Assembly (NCBI RefSeq): GCF_037975245.1
Contig: NC_092564.1
Coordinates: 19,606,484 to 19,670,483 of the forward strand
Origin: Apostichopus japonicus
Lineage: Eukaryota > Echinodermata > Holothuroidea > Aspidochirotida > Stichopodidae
Direction: 5' to 3'
DNA length: 64,000 bases
The notes under the pieces are model-generated. The model made no database searches and was not told the DNA's origin. It saw only the letters and a program-made list of their open reading frames with translations. The position numbers were made by a program, and so were the translations under genes. Below, in pieces: positions 43,901 through 55,900 of this stretch (its first letter is position 1; the number at the start of each line of letters is the position of its first letter).

Positions 43901-46900
43901 AATTAAATTTTCATTTTGTTTTTGTTTTTTCTTTCTCCAAGATTCGTTAATGCTTTCACCGGAAATTAATTATCCATGATCCATTTTTAGCCTGAAAATT
44001 GCATGATCCTTTAAGGATATAAATAAATAAATAAAAATTAAAAAAATAATAAATAATAAATAAATAAAAATGAAGACAAATTTTGCCACAGGTGCTTAGA
44101 ATCAAGACACTTTTTTTCTTTTTTTTTTGGACTTCCGGGGTAATCATTTCTGCAGCTCTTGATTTTTGAATTTTTAATCCATGAATCATCTGTTGTTTTA
44201 GTTTTTTGTGGACTCCTTTAAACTATCTGGCTCACTGCCACCAGTAAGAAATTATCAGCTCTGATCTTTGTTGCCATTGAATGGCTGGCAACTATGGATT
44301 CAAGGTTTTGTTTTGTTAGGTTGTGTGTGTATATGTTCCCCCTATGTCGAAGAATGGGATGGTTGCCATGGTATCATCACTCTTACCCTACATGTACTGG
44401 AAAGGTACAAGGAACAAAGTTGACAGTCAGACTAAGGGGAAGAAAGAGAGACATTAGTATAACAATGTGATTGTAAGGCATGCCACCGTGAAAAAATGAC
44501 TATAGGTGAACTCTACAAGTCATCAACATTGGCGCAGAGATTTAGCACAATAAAAAAAATTCTTAAAAAATTGGTAAAACTTTTTCTTTAATAGTTAGTC
44601 AGATTTCGAAAGGCAGTGGGACTTGTGACGAGGATTTGAGAAAGCTGCAAAATCAAATCAAACTGTCCGGGACAGAATGGAACCTCTTTTCAATTCTGTT
44701 TGCACCAATTCCAGTGTTTGAATATTTTGCAATAAGTAAAATACTCTCTCCCCCCCTCCCTCCCTTGATCACTTCATTTCTAAACAAACGGTTTTTCAAA
44801 TAACTGAAAAACTCAGCTCATCATTTTGTAGAAATGGAAAAGGGATATAATTTTCATACATAAATCAGTGAAGTGGACTGCATACATTTTGAAAAAGCGC
44901 CCTTTTATACCACTGCCATAACAGTTTACCTGCCACAGGGCATTTTAATAGGCCCTCGCTGTAGATTGCGGGAAATTTGAGCTGTGCAAGTGACATTTCC
45001 AAGCGGGTTTCCTTTGCTAGGCTTGGCGAATTGATTACGTAACTCGCATGCTAACGTTCCAGACTAATAACATTGAAAGGTGAAGAAGTGGGCAGTCTTA
45101 CTAAACTTGGGCGGATTTTCAAATGACAGCTACAAGTACTGTAGCATGTAATCATTCTAGTCACGTTTCTGAGCCTGCTACAAAGTTAACAGACATGCTC
45201 ATTTGATAAAGTACCAGTGTATCTGTATTGCGCTGGAAAATGTCTGGATCTCCCCACAGACGATAGATGTTGGCTAGGTCTCTGTGATTGTTGAGGGTAT
45301 TTTCATTTGAAAAAAAACCTGTTACTGCCATAAAAGGTTGCATAAAAGTACTATGAACTATGGAATATTTGGGGTCTGTTTGTTAGATATGTGGCATGGA
45401 GATCTGGACTCTTTTGCTTTGAACTTTATCGAATTCACAAATGCACTATTCAGGGGCAAAGGCATCAACTTGTTGGTTCGATATACGCAGTGAAATATAT
45501 AGGTAGACATCTGTAACACTAATAAATGGTTTGCACGCCTTTCATTAGTTGAGACATTGTCATTGAAAGAGATGGTCAGGTATCATAAGTGTCCTACAGT
45601 CACATTATTTACGTGTGCAGCTATTACTCTGGTAAAAGTTTGTCGATAGAACTTTCCGACCAATTGTTGGTTTGCTAGATGTTTCCCGGCCCAGACATTC
45701 TTAATGTTAATTCTTATGGACAAGTATAAAGAGGTAATAATTGAAGTAAAAGTGGTAATCATGGGACTAGCTGATCTTACTAGCTAGCTCGAGTGACACG
45801 TTGACATTTCTCAAGCTTTGCATGCAGTGACCTTTTAATGACTTTTGCACCTTTTAATGACTTTTCCTTGCACCTTTGCACCTTGCACCTTTTAATGACT
45901 TTTCTAGCATACTTTGTGAGCAATTGCTGATGATTACCCTTCTTAGGACTGCATCCACAAATCTCTCGTAATAGTTACTCAGATTGGAGATCAATCGCAG
46001 TAATCATTTATGCATAATTGATATATTTGCCTCGATCTACAAATATAATCCTGAACATTGTTTAATTCAGTATAATGACCGTTTACCGCAGCATTAGTTC
46101 AGTTTTGTTTATTCTGTTTACATCTATGCATTTTTTTCTTTACTACTCAATGGTCGATAAAGGGTCCATACTATTTTCAAGCGATGTATATAAGACAAAC
46201 TATTATCATATACTACATATCATAATCCACATTCCCTTCTCTGATTTTTGTCCTAATTTCCTCAACAAACTTCCGTCCTTTCTGCCTTTTACTACAGTGA
46301 TGGATCTTGTTAGAAATCTGCAAGGCACAGCCATTGCCAGTGACTCTGTTTCTCTGAGTTGGACCCTACCGAGTTACAGTAATATAATAATATATGGCTG
46401 CATTGTTTACTATGCATCTATACCAGGTAAAGTAGTCTGTGAAACGTCGCTACGGTTTCTTTTGGCTTTACGGAAGGATTTACAAAAACAAACTGCAACC
46501 AATTTTTAATGATAGATATTTCACTGGTTATAAGAACAAAAGTTTTGCAAATGATAAATTGACATTTCAACAAAGAATTATCCAACACCACATTTTCTTT
46601 TTTTTTTTAACTTGAAAATCAACAAAAACTTACATCATGCAGCATGTTTACTGAATGTAACACTTACATGACAGGGCAAGGGGGGGGGTGGTGGTGGGGA
46701 AGGGGAAGGGGTGGTTTTAAGTTTCACCGAACATATTTCTTTGCAGCGCTCAGTCTGTCAATGGAAAGTTAGGGCATATCCAAAGTGAGTAGGAAAGATT
46801 TAGAATTCAGAGCTGGTGTCTATTGCATTCAATATAGCACGAGAAAGAATTTAAGGTGATCTGGATAGCTGTTAATTCATGTTATAGTAGTAGAAATTGG

Positions 46901-49900
46901 ACATTTTTTATGCCAAGGGTTTCAGGATCATTACCCTTGGGATTTATCATCCGTCATTCTCTTCAACAAAATAAAACAATGGCACTATAAAGTATTCCCT
47001 TCATATAGCCAAGACTTTTGTCATCCATGTTTATAATATCAACCAACCGGTGAGAAGTTATTCATTCTCGGTTTATTTCTCTCGCTGTTCAGATGGCGAT
47101 GAGCTGTCGCACTACATCGAGTACCAGGAGAGAAGTCAGTGGAACGAGACCCTCGGTAGCCTACGGCCCAACGCCAACTACTCCATCTCCGTGAGGGTAG
47201 CGTTTGACGGTCCTGGAGGCCTGTCCAAGCTGAGCACGGTCTACGTCAAGACAACAGAATCTGGTAGGTGGGGACTACGGTGATAAACCGTCATGTCCCA
47301 ATAGAAAATGATATTTAAAAAAATAATAATTTTAAAAAAATTATAAAATAATAATAAAATAATTATAAAAAATTTTTAAAAATGAACCGGATTTAATAAA
47401 GGGATGAATGAACAAAGATGTATGTATAATAAATTTAATAAAAATAAAATTAATAAAAAATGGGGTAAAAAAACCCAATTCCCCTGGTCATTTGTAAGCT
47501 TTGTTGGCATTTGCCAACTTCCAAAGTGTAGAATAAATTGAGATAGGCTTTGTAGCTGCAGGCTTCACCACTATGATCAAGAAATGAAGACTTCTACAAT
47601 GGGGGGGGGACCCCCTGGTCACTGGTGGTACACACACAGATCTCTTAGTTGTGTCCAATGGGGGATCATCAGTGTTTCTATCGAATTGGTCCTAACAGAG
47701 CCCTAGATATGGCTGGGGGTTGCTACTATGCCTGATCTATCCCATGTACGGATCTCGAAAGATTTTGTCTTGTGCGGTAGAATATCTCGATCTATATATA
47801 CTAGTTGTGAAAATATGTTTAAAAAGATCTCATCTTCAATAAAGGGTATAAGTCCAGTATACTCCATTATCGGGACTCTGGTACAATTTTAACTGCTGCT
47901 CAAAAGCTTTTAACTCAGTTTAGGGGACAAGATTGAAAACACCTCAAAGAAGGTTTTCGATTGGTTGTTCTGAAGTTGCCAAAGCGACCGGTGGGCAAAC
48001 TTTTGTTGCTAAAACTGTGCTAATTATGAGTGGTTGAAAAAAAAACATATGTAAATATGTTAGTTAGAATGTGTCATACTTTGTGTGATATAGGTATTGC
48101 ACCACAGACCTGTACTTTGCCAATTCAGAGATTCCTCAAAGGAATTCTCCATGATTTCAGAGACTGCAACTAGAATGGACCGATATGTCGAGAGTGCCCT
48201 CTGTTGAATTAGTGTACTGCTGGAGATCCCCGGCCATTAAATGTAAATGTAATCACATGGCTTGTGCAGAGTGACACTATAGAAGCTACTAAATGCAGCA
48301 GCTGATACATAATTTCTTCTTTTATGCTTGGACACCAGTGTGATTATATGTACAGGTAAATGATACACACATGGCTATGGAGTTCTGTAATCTTGAGTAA
48401 TATATTGAATGCATATATTCATAATGCATATCATCAATACTTTGGCGTAGCGTTGTGATGTAAACACCTCGCTGTTTATCCATGACTGCAAGCATGGAAT
48501 TACAACATTATGACAGTTTCTTTTTTAGCAGATTTTGGAACTCAATAATATGCAACAGAAAATTTCTCCCGAGTTACTTTTTTCTTGTCTGTAGTGAACT
48601 CGTTCAACTGTTTCTAGTCAGGGGAACAACTACGCTGTTTAACTATGTACTTTGACATTCAAATTTGTGGCTTGAATGAACACCATATTGTGCAGTAATG
48701 TACGTCTGTTATTTCTCAAAGGTGACCAATCACAGGTGTATCAAAACAGCCAACTATGACAAGAGATCATGAGTTTCAATATGACAACCACAAAAACAAA
48801 ACAAAAATCTAAAACTCTGAAGGACTTTTTTTGTTGTTAATATTTTTGAGATTTCTGTAATAAGAGCATAATTTGTATGTTTTTCCACTTTCACACAGTT
48901 CCAACGGCAGCACCAGAGATTGTCAACCTGTTCTCTACTCCCACCAGTATAACTGTAACTTGGAAGAGTGTGGATGCAGAACATCAGAATGGAGTTCTGA
49001 CCGAAACTGTCGCCTGCATCGATCAGGAGGCAGACAACATCGATGCCCGTTGTGACGAGGTGGAACAGGACAGGACCAGTTACACCTTCCACAATCTACA
49101 TCCAGGGCTGGAATACCTGGTCCGATTAGCAGCTAAAACAGACGTAGGCCAGGGGCCATTCTCTGAACCACTGCCCAGGATGACCCCTAGCAAGACAAAC
49201 TGCACAGGTAGGTTTTTTTGGGGGGGGGGGGCAGGGGTATTTTTCCTCCCCAATATCTGAATTTTTCAATGTCTGAAGTTCAAGCATTAAGTGATTACTT
49301 TCAGGTGTTGCAGCAGGGTAGTTTAAAAGAATCAGGTCAAAGGTCAGATGCTGAAGCGCTGCAGCATCATGCAGCCAGGCTGCGTAGAACATCATCTTTC
49401 CAATTCTGCAGGTTCGCACAATATAGACACCGCAAAGCTGCAGAGTTAATCCTAATGGTTTTATATATCGATTCATCCAGACTGAACAGGAATTTGCAGT
49501 TGCTGCAGCTTTTGTTTTTAATGTCTATAACACTCATTTGTTGCATAACTGTGTTTTGAAAATTTTAAAGCAGGTGGTGTCATCTTTCATTTTCATTGGA
49601 TAGAATACAGAACATAAATATGTTAAGTAGCAACATATTTATGTGAGAGCAAGGGTTGTATTTTATGATTTGAGTATGGAAGATTGTTTTCAGGCATGAA
49701 AATTCTGGATGGGAAAAAAACCCTCCCTACCTTTTTGGCTGCCCAGGGCATCAACCCACAACCTCCAAAATCCTAGATTTTATCGTAGGACTAGACTTAA
49801 AGTTATCAAGTTAGAGCTCTACCAATCACTTTTCAATTAATTGTTGTCAGGGATACCACCGAATGAAATTGCTTTCCGTCAAAACAATAGAAGATACGTA

Positions 49901-52900
49901 AAAAGGGTATTTGGTTTAACTAATCTTAGCCAAGAATAATTTGACCATATAATTACCAGATAATTCTGCAAAAGAATAGTTTAATAAGATTTTTTTCTCT
50001 TCTACAATTTTGTGTTTTCTACTCAGCCCCAGAAGCTGTACCCGTCAAGGTCAATATTGTGAATTCAACGTTTGTGACATTCAGTTGGGTGGATCCCACG
50101 CATTTCCGGAGTGAAGTCATCACAGGGTTCAGGCTCATGATATTCCGAGGGGTAGATGGAAACCGTATAGATTTTGTACTGTTGGATGCCAGTGCCAGGT
50201 CTTACAATAAATCTAATGCAGGTGAGGTCACTCTCTCGTAACTGTATGCCTGTGTAGTGTGATTATCATAGCAAACCCCGACCGGGTGGTGTGGGCACCG
50301 TTTTATGGTAATCATAGCAAAAACTGATCAGGTGATGTGGTCACCGTTTTATGGTAATCATAGCAAAAGCCGACCGGGTGGTATGGTTACCGTTTTATGG
50401 TAGTCATAGCAAACCCTACCGTGTGGTGTGGTCAAAAGTTTAATCATAGCAAACCCTACGGGATGGTGAGGTTACCGTTTTATGGTAATCATAGCAAAAC
50501 CTGACCGGGTGGTGTGGTTACTGTTTTATGGTAATCATAGTAAAACCTGACCCGATGGTGCGGTGTGGTTACCCGTTTATGGTGATGATAGCAAACCGAG
50601 TGGGTCGTGTGGTTTTACCGCTTTATGGTGATGATAGCAAACCAACTGCGTATAAACCCAGTAGAAATGAAATATGTCAAACTATTAAGGCATTTCCCTA
50701 GGTTTTGTCACCAAATGAAACATAATTATTGTAAGAAATCCTGAAAAAAAGAAAATGAAATTCTACTCATTTTTTGTTCCCAACTTTGTTTCGTTCTAGT
50801 ACAGATCACATGCAAAGAGAGCGAATCACATATTAACCACTGTATAGATATATATTTAATTGATTGACCTTTCCATTATTTGGAATTGGAATGTAACTAG
50901 TGGAGCTCCCCCTCACTTTTCTTCCTCCCCCTCCCACTCCCCACTCAATCCTCTCTCATCCTTTCTATCCACATTCACAGGTTTCCCTACATAATCCCCT
51001 CTTAATCCCTTTTTAACCCCCATCACTCTTACCTCCCATTGTTACTCCCCCTCAGAGTTTATCTCCACAACCCTTAATCCTCGTATTCTAAATTTGTATA
51101 ATATTTTTACCCCCCAGTTTCAGTTGAACTGTTAGATGGAGTTACTCACATTCTTTATGCTGAAACAGTGACAGTAAAGTTACTGTTTCGCTACTGGACA
51201 GGGACCTCACGCATATTAAGCCAAGTATGTGGCATAAGTTACGATAAAGACTCCCTTTTGTGAATAGCTCATCACATTTTACCACAAATTTAACGACATT
51301 TGGAAAATACATAGCTCACGATCTCATCTTTATGAACAAAAATGTTGACTTTTCTGTATCAGATCCTTTTCACCAGTTTTGTAAATCAAAAACTAACTAA
51401 CTGCTTTAGTTTGCAGAAGGTAGATGTTGTAATTTTGAAATAGGAGTAGAATTAGTTGTTCAGAATCATTTTATACACATGTCTCTCCTCTGCCTATAAT
51501 TTCTTTCCAGGCCAGAGTAAAACGTACACTGTCACGTTCTATGCTTTCGGACTGTGCGGAGAAGGTCCATCATCGACATCAGTGTTTAAGATGCCAGGTA
51601 TGGAAAGAACAAGTTCTGCTTTAAATGCAAAATAGTTGTATCCAAAATGCTCCTTTGTGAGTAATGACTAACTGGGGCAAAGATCCAGGGGTGGTCCTCC
51701 AGGGGCCTCCCCTCGATCTGGTAAAGCATTTTCTGTCGCTCAAAAAATTAGCTGCAAATCTAATATTGCTCAAAATATTTCAGGTATGTAGTGGGAACAT
51801 GTACCAGAGTTTTGTGTAGACATTTCTTTAACACTGCTGACTTCAAAATCTAGCGATAGGTGTGAGAAATCTTGGATCCATCTCTAAACCCTCCCCCCCT
51901 CCCCCCCCCCTCCTCAATGGTGTTCTAGTGTTATCTCTCAACACAGTGAGTCAGACACCTATTCCATTTAAGGTATGCTTCACATCTCCTCCGATTCACA
52001 CCGTCTTCTCGTGTCATATTGCCCATGTCAACGTCTAGATTTCATGCGCAGTGTGTGTGTAATTTAATAATGAGGTTAATGTATGTATCGATCTAATTCA
52101 GGAAGCTAACGTTCACTTCGTCTGTCCTCTCGTCGAGTGACACGTGTCTCGTGGACCACCCGAGCTGCATGCAGGAAATGCCGGGGATTTGTATGAGAAA
52201 TTTTTGAGACCAAGTTTAATATCAGATGAGATCTGAATAAAATGGCGATAAGATGGGATAAAAAAACATTCCATGAACCCTCTACGGAATCATATATTCA
52301 TCTCAGGTGCAGTGTTTTTGTTTTCATTGTATGTCTCAGGAATATCTATGAGGTATGTGTGAGAGCAGAGCTGAAGGCATATAGATGTGATACCTTGTAT
52401 GGATGCAGTTAAATTAATTTTGGCACTGTGTCAAAAGTCGGATTCCGAGGGGGTGGGGGCAGCAAGGCTACATAGATCAGATCTATTGTGCTTCGCAGTG
52501 TCACGCACAATAGGTACTGCAGGTGTTCAGAAGTAATCCCTATTGTTTGATATTGACTCATCCTAGCTGAAGAGGATTTATGCAGCTGCCACAGCACTTT
52601 ATATAGCCAGTAGCATACTTAACAGTCATACCATACTTAATAGTCATACCAGACTTAATGGACATATCAAACTTAAAGATCATACCAAACTTTATAGTCA
52701 TACCAAACTTCATAGTCATACCTAACTTCATAGTCATACCAGACTTCATAGTCATACCATACTTAATTTCATTTTTTCATTTCATTTATTTGTTTCTTCA
52801 CAATATAGTACAGAGGAGTTAACTAAGTGACAAAACATATCAACAACAGGGAAAATTGTGAAAGCACTCCAATAAATCCAGAGGGCTTGTCTAGTAGAGC

Positions 52901-55900
52901 GCTCCCATAAGTAAATAAAGAGACAATACAAGGAAACAGTAACACTCATATCCACCCACATTCCAACCCAACACGTATAACCCACCCACCCCAACCCACC
53001 ACCCACAATACATATATATACACATATGCATACATACAAAATTGAATACTTAATAGTCATACCATACCATACTTAATAGTCATACCATACTTAATATTGA
53101 TACCATACTTAATAGTCATACCATACTTAATAGTCATACCATACTTAATAGTCATACCATTCTTAATAGTCATACCATACTTAATAGTCCTAGTCCTCAT
53201 AAACCACAGTGTAACCAGATTACTGCACTCTTCTTTTCTTGTCTTTTTTTCTTCATTAACATCAATTTGATCTTTTTGTCCAGAAGAAATCACAGTAGAG
53301 GTTGACGTCCCTATCAACGTCCAAGCGGTTTCCAAAACTTGGAGCACCATTGACCTGACCTGGGATGCCCCTTACCTACCGAGGCAATCGTTGTCGTATA
53401 CGGTACAGTATGGCGTCATAGGGGGAACTCACAGTTATTGGACAGGGTACGTAATACCAGCTTGTGTGCTCATGAGAGTCTACGTCTGTCAAGACTCTCT
53501 GACCTGCTTGGCCATGTTTAGTCACAGTTTCTATGAAAATTGTACAATTTAAAAAAAAAAAAAAATAACATAATAAAATATTATGCAATAATGTCGATGG
53601 AACTTAAGGTCGGATGGGATCTGAACTAGCCTATTTTTTTGGCATTTTCTCAACACTAATGTTGATCAGGGAGCGCATTCAGGTTAATTGAGAACCTATT
53701 CTGGGGGAGGGGGAGGGGGGTAGGCCTACATGCTGGCCCAACAGATGAGATCATCATGTCCATGGTCCTAGTTTTGCAGGTATGGGGGAAGTAAACATGT
53801 TTGCCTCTAGTTCTCTGATCTCAGAAGAAGGCCAATCTTGCATCATGAATGTAGCTTTCAATCTTGGCTATTAAAGTAATCTTTACTGCGGAACCTTTAA
53901 GCCAACCTCTTGATGTTGTTTCTGTGTTATTATGTTGTTTTTTTCCCCCCTTCCCTACAGTCCAGACACACATGTTAACTTGAGGAATTTGTTACCGTAT
54001 ACCATTTACCAGATGAAAGTGAAGGTGAACATTTCGGGATTGTATAGTCAGCTGATGTACTGCAGAACATTGGAATCAAGTAAGTCAGAGTCTTTAGAAG
54101 AGAGGATGATGGAATAGCTGTATGGGTGAGGGGTGGGGGTGGGGGTGGTGGGTGTCAGATGGAAAAAAAAGTAATGAGAAATTTGAGAAAGAGCTTTAAA
54201 AACAAACTGTTACCAAAACGAAGGAAATATGTACCACAAAATTTGTTTTGCTCAGAAAGAATCGTGAGAGGTGTTTTGTGTATTCGAAGAGACTTCCCAT
54301 GCAATAGCTGTCCGATATACCGTGAAATTATGAAAGAAAATGGGATCACGAAACAGGAAGAATGGTTGTAATCGTCATTTGGTTACATGCTAATATTCAG
54401 TTCCATGCCTCGGTAGAAGCGAACGAACAATCAGTTACAAATACCGTTGAAAATTGTTATCGCATTGAAGCAAGCTTGACTGCTATTCACATATATTTTG
54501 TTTTTCTTGGGCTCGACTAAGAACCTTTTGTATGAATTCTCAAAACCTAATATTTCAAGTCATCCTGTGCAGACAATATCTCAGCATTCTTTAAGCCGTT
54601 TCATTTGGGCAAGATTTCTATCTTGGTATTGTACACTTTCATCATGCTCGACAAAATTTGGTCATTTATGTTGTTTGAAGGGCACCGGACAGTGTCATAT
54701 ATTTTCCCTCTCGGTCACAGATGATACATATTTGAGTTTCTGAACTACGATGGAACCGTTTTACGGTGTTTCACCACACTGGCAGTGGCCAGGGCATCTT
54801 GAATTAACAACTTCACCAAAAGTCTGAACACGATTTGTTGAAATTCCTGTGAACAAACAGCAGATATCGATGTATATTTTTATATTTTTCCCTGTCTCTC
54901 TCTCTCTCTGTCCTCTCTAGCTCCTGGATCTCCTCCTACCCGGCTGAGTGGGTACAGCCTCGGCGCTACTTCACTTAACGTGACCTGGTACCCACCCGCC
55001 GTACCCAACGGCAAGATCACCTATTACACCGTATTCTACTGCAGCTCAAAAACTATCTCAAAGGGTTGGCACAAAATCATATTAGCAGGTAATTAACCAT
55101 ATATTTAAAGGTTTAATCAAAATTCTCTGGGATACTGAGTGATGCAAAAGTGGAAGCACATCGACCCGGCTGACTCTAACTTGATTAAAATGTTAATCCC
55201 GAAGAGTTCAGTCTGCCGAAGTCTACAATGGTCATACATGTACTGCTCCTCCAAATAACTGCTTCTGTTTTCCTTCAATTTGAAATGGTCGAAAAATATA
55301 TCACCACGGGAAACGATTTCCAACCGTGTGGAGGGTCCAAACGTTGGTTTAATACGTTGGTTAGGTATTATTTTGCAAATGAAGTGATTTTTATTGTAAA
55401 GGTGTTATTAATTGTATCTGGGAAAAAAAGAAAGAAAACTATAGACACACTGACACTTGCTCTGTAAAATATATGTCTTAAGCCTTTAGACTTTATTACA
55501 TCTGTAATTTATTCATGATGTGACATGAAGATAACTAGGTCATTCTTATCTTAGGAGAGGTTAATTGGCTTTGTTTCTTTCTTCCCCGATCCGAATCGTT
55601 TTGCAAACCTATTCTCTCTCTCTGTATGGTCTGCAACATTCCCGTCGTCATCTAAATCGCTTACACTCAACTGTAGGCCCGATTTGATACCGAGATGAGT
55701 CAGTTTCATACGCAGTTGAAGGTTTGAGACTCTGCGATAAATATTACAAAATGCAATGTCATTTAAAAGTCGTCCACCACTGGTGTGTTCTCCGTGCATT
55801 TTCTATTGGTTAATGCACGGTCAGCTGATGACAACGGGCCAATCAGATTCAAGAAATTTTCACCAAGTATGAATAAATTTTAAAAATCTGTCTTATTCTC

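Larger units (their letters stand above)
29150..46297. other. Large intron (17.1 kb) between exons 3 and 4
   Basis: It separates the last Ig domain from FN3-1. I searched it for additional Ig or FN3-like coding segments with splice sites and found none; the flanking exons join in frame without one. It contains (TA)n arrays, a palindrome at 34689, a diverged local repeat at 40813-41215 and the duplication at 42390-43775. Most of 29200-31700, 32000-34600, 35000-40500 and 43900-46297 shows nothing I can name. Confidence 0.75.

Noticed and set aside
46075-46297. Upstream extension of exon 4 in the same frame
   Set aside because: It is AT-rich with no FN3 content and a good acceptor (ttttactacag) sits exactly at the start of the domain.
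52558-53350. Minus-strand frames with MTIKYG repeats
   Set aside because: Direct translation of the 18-bp minisatellite, not a repeat protein.
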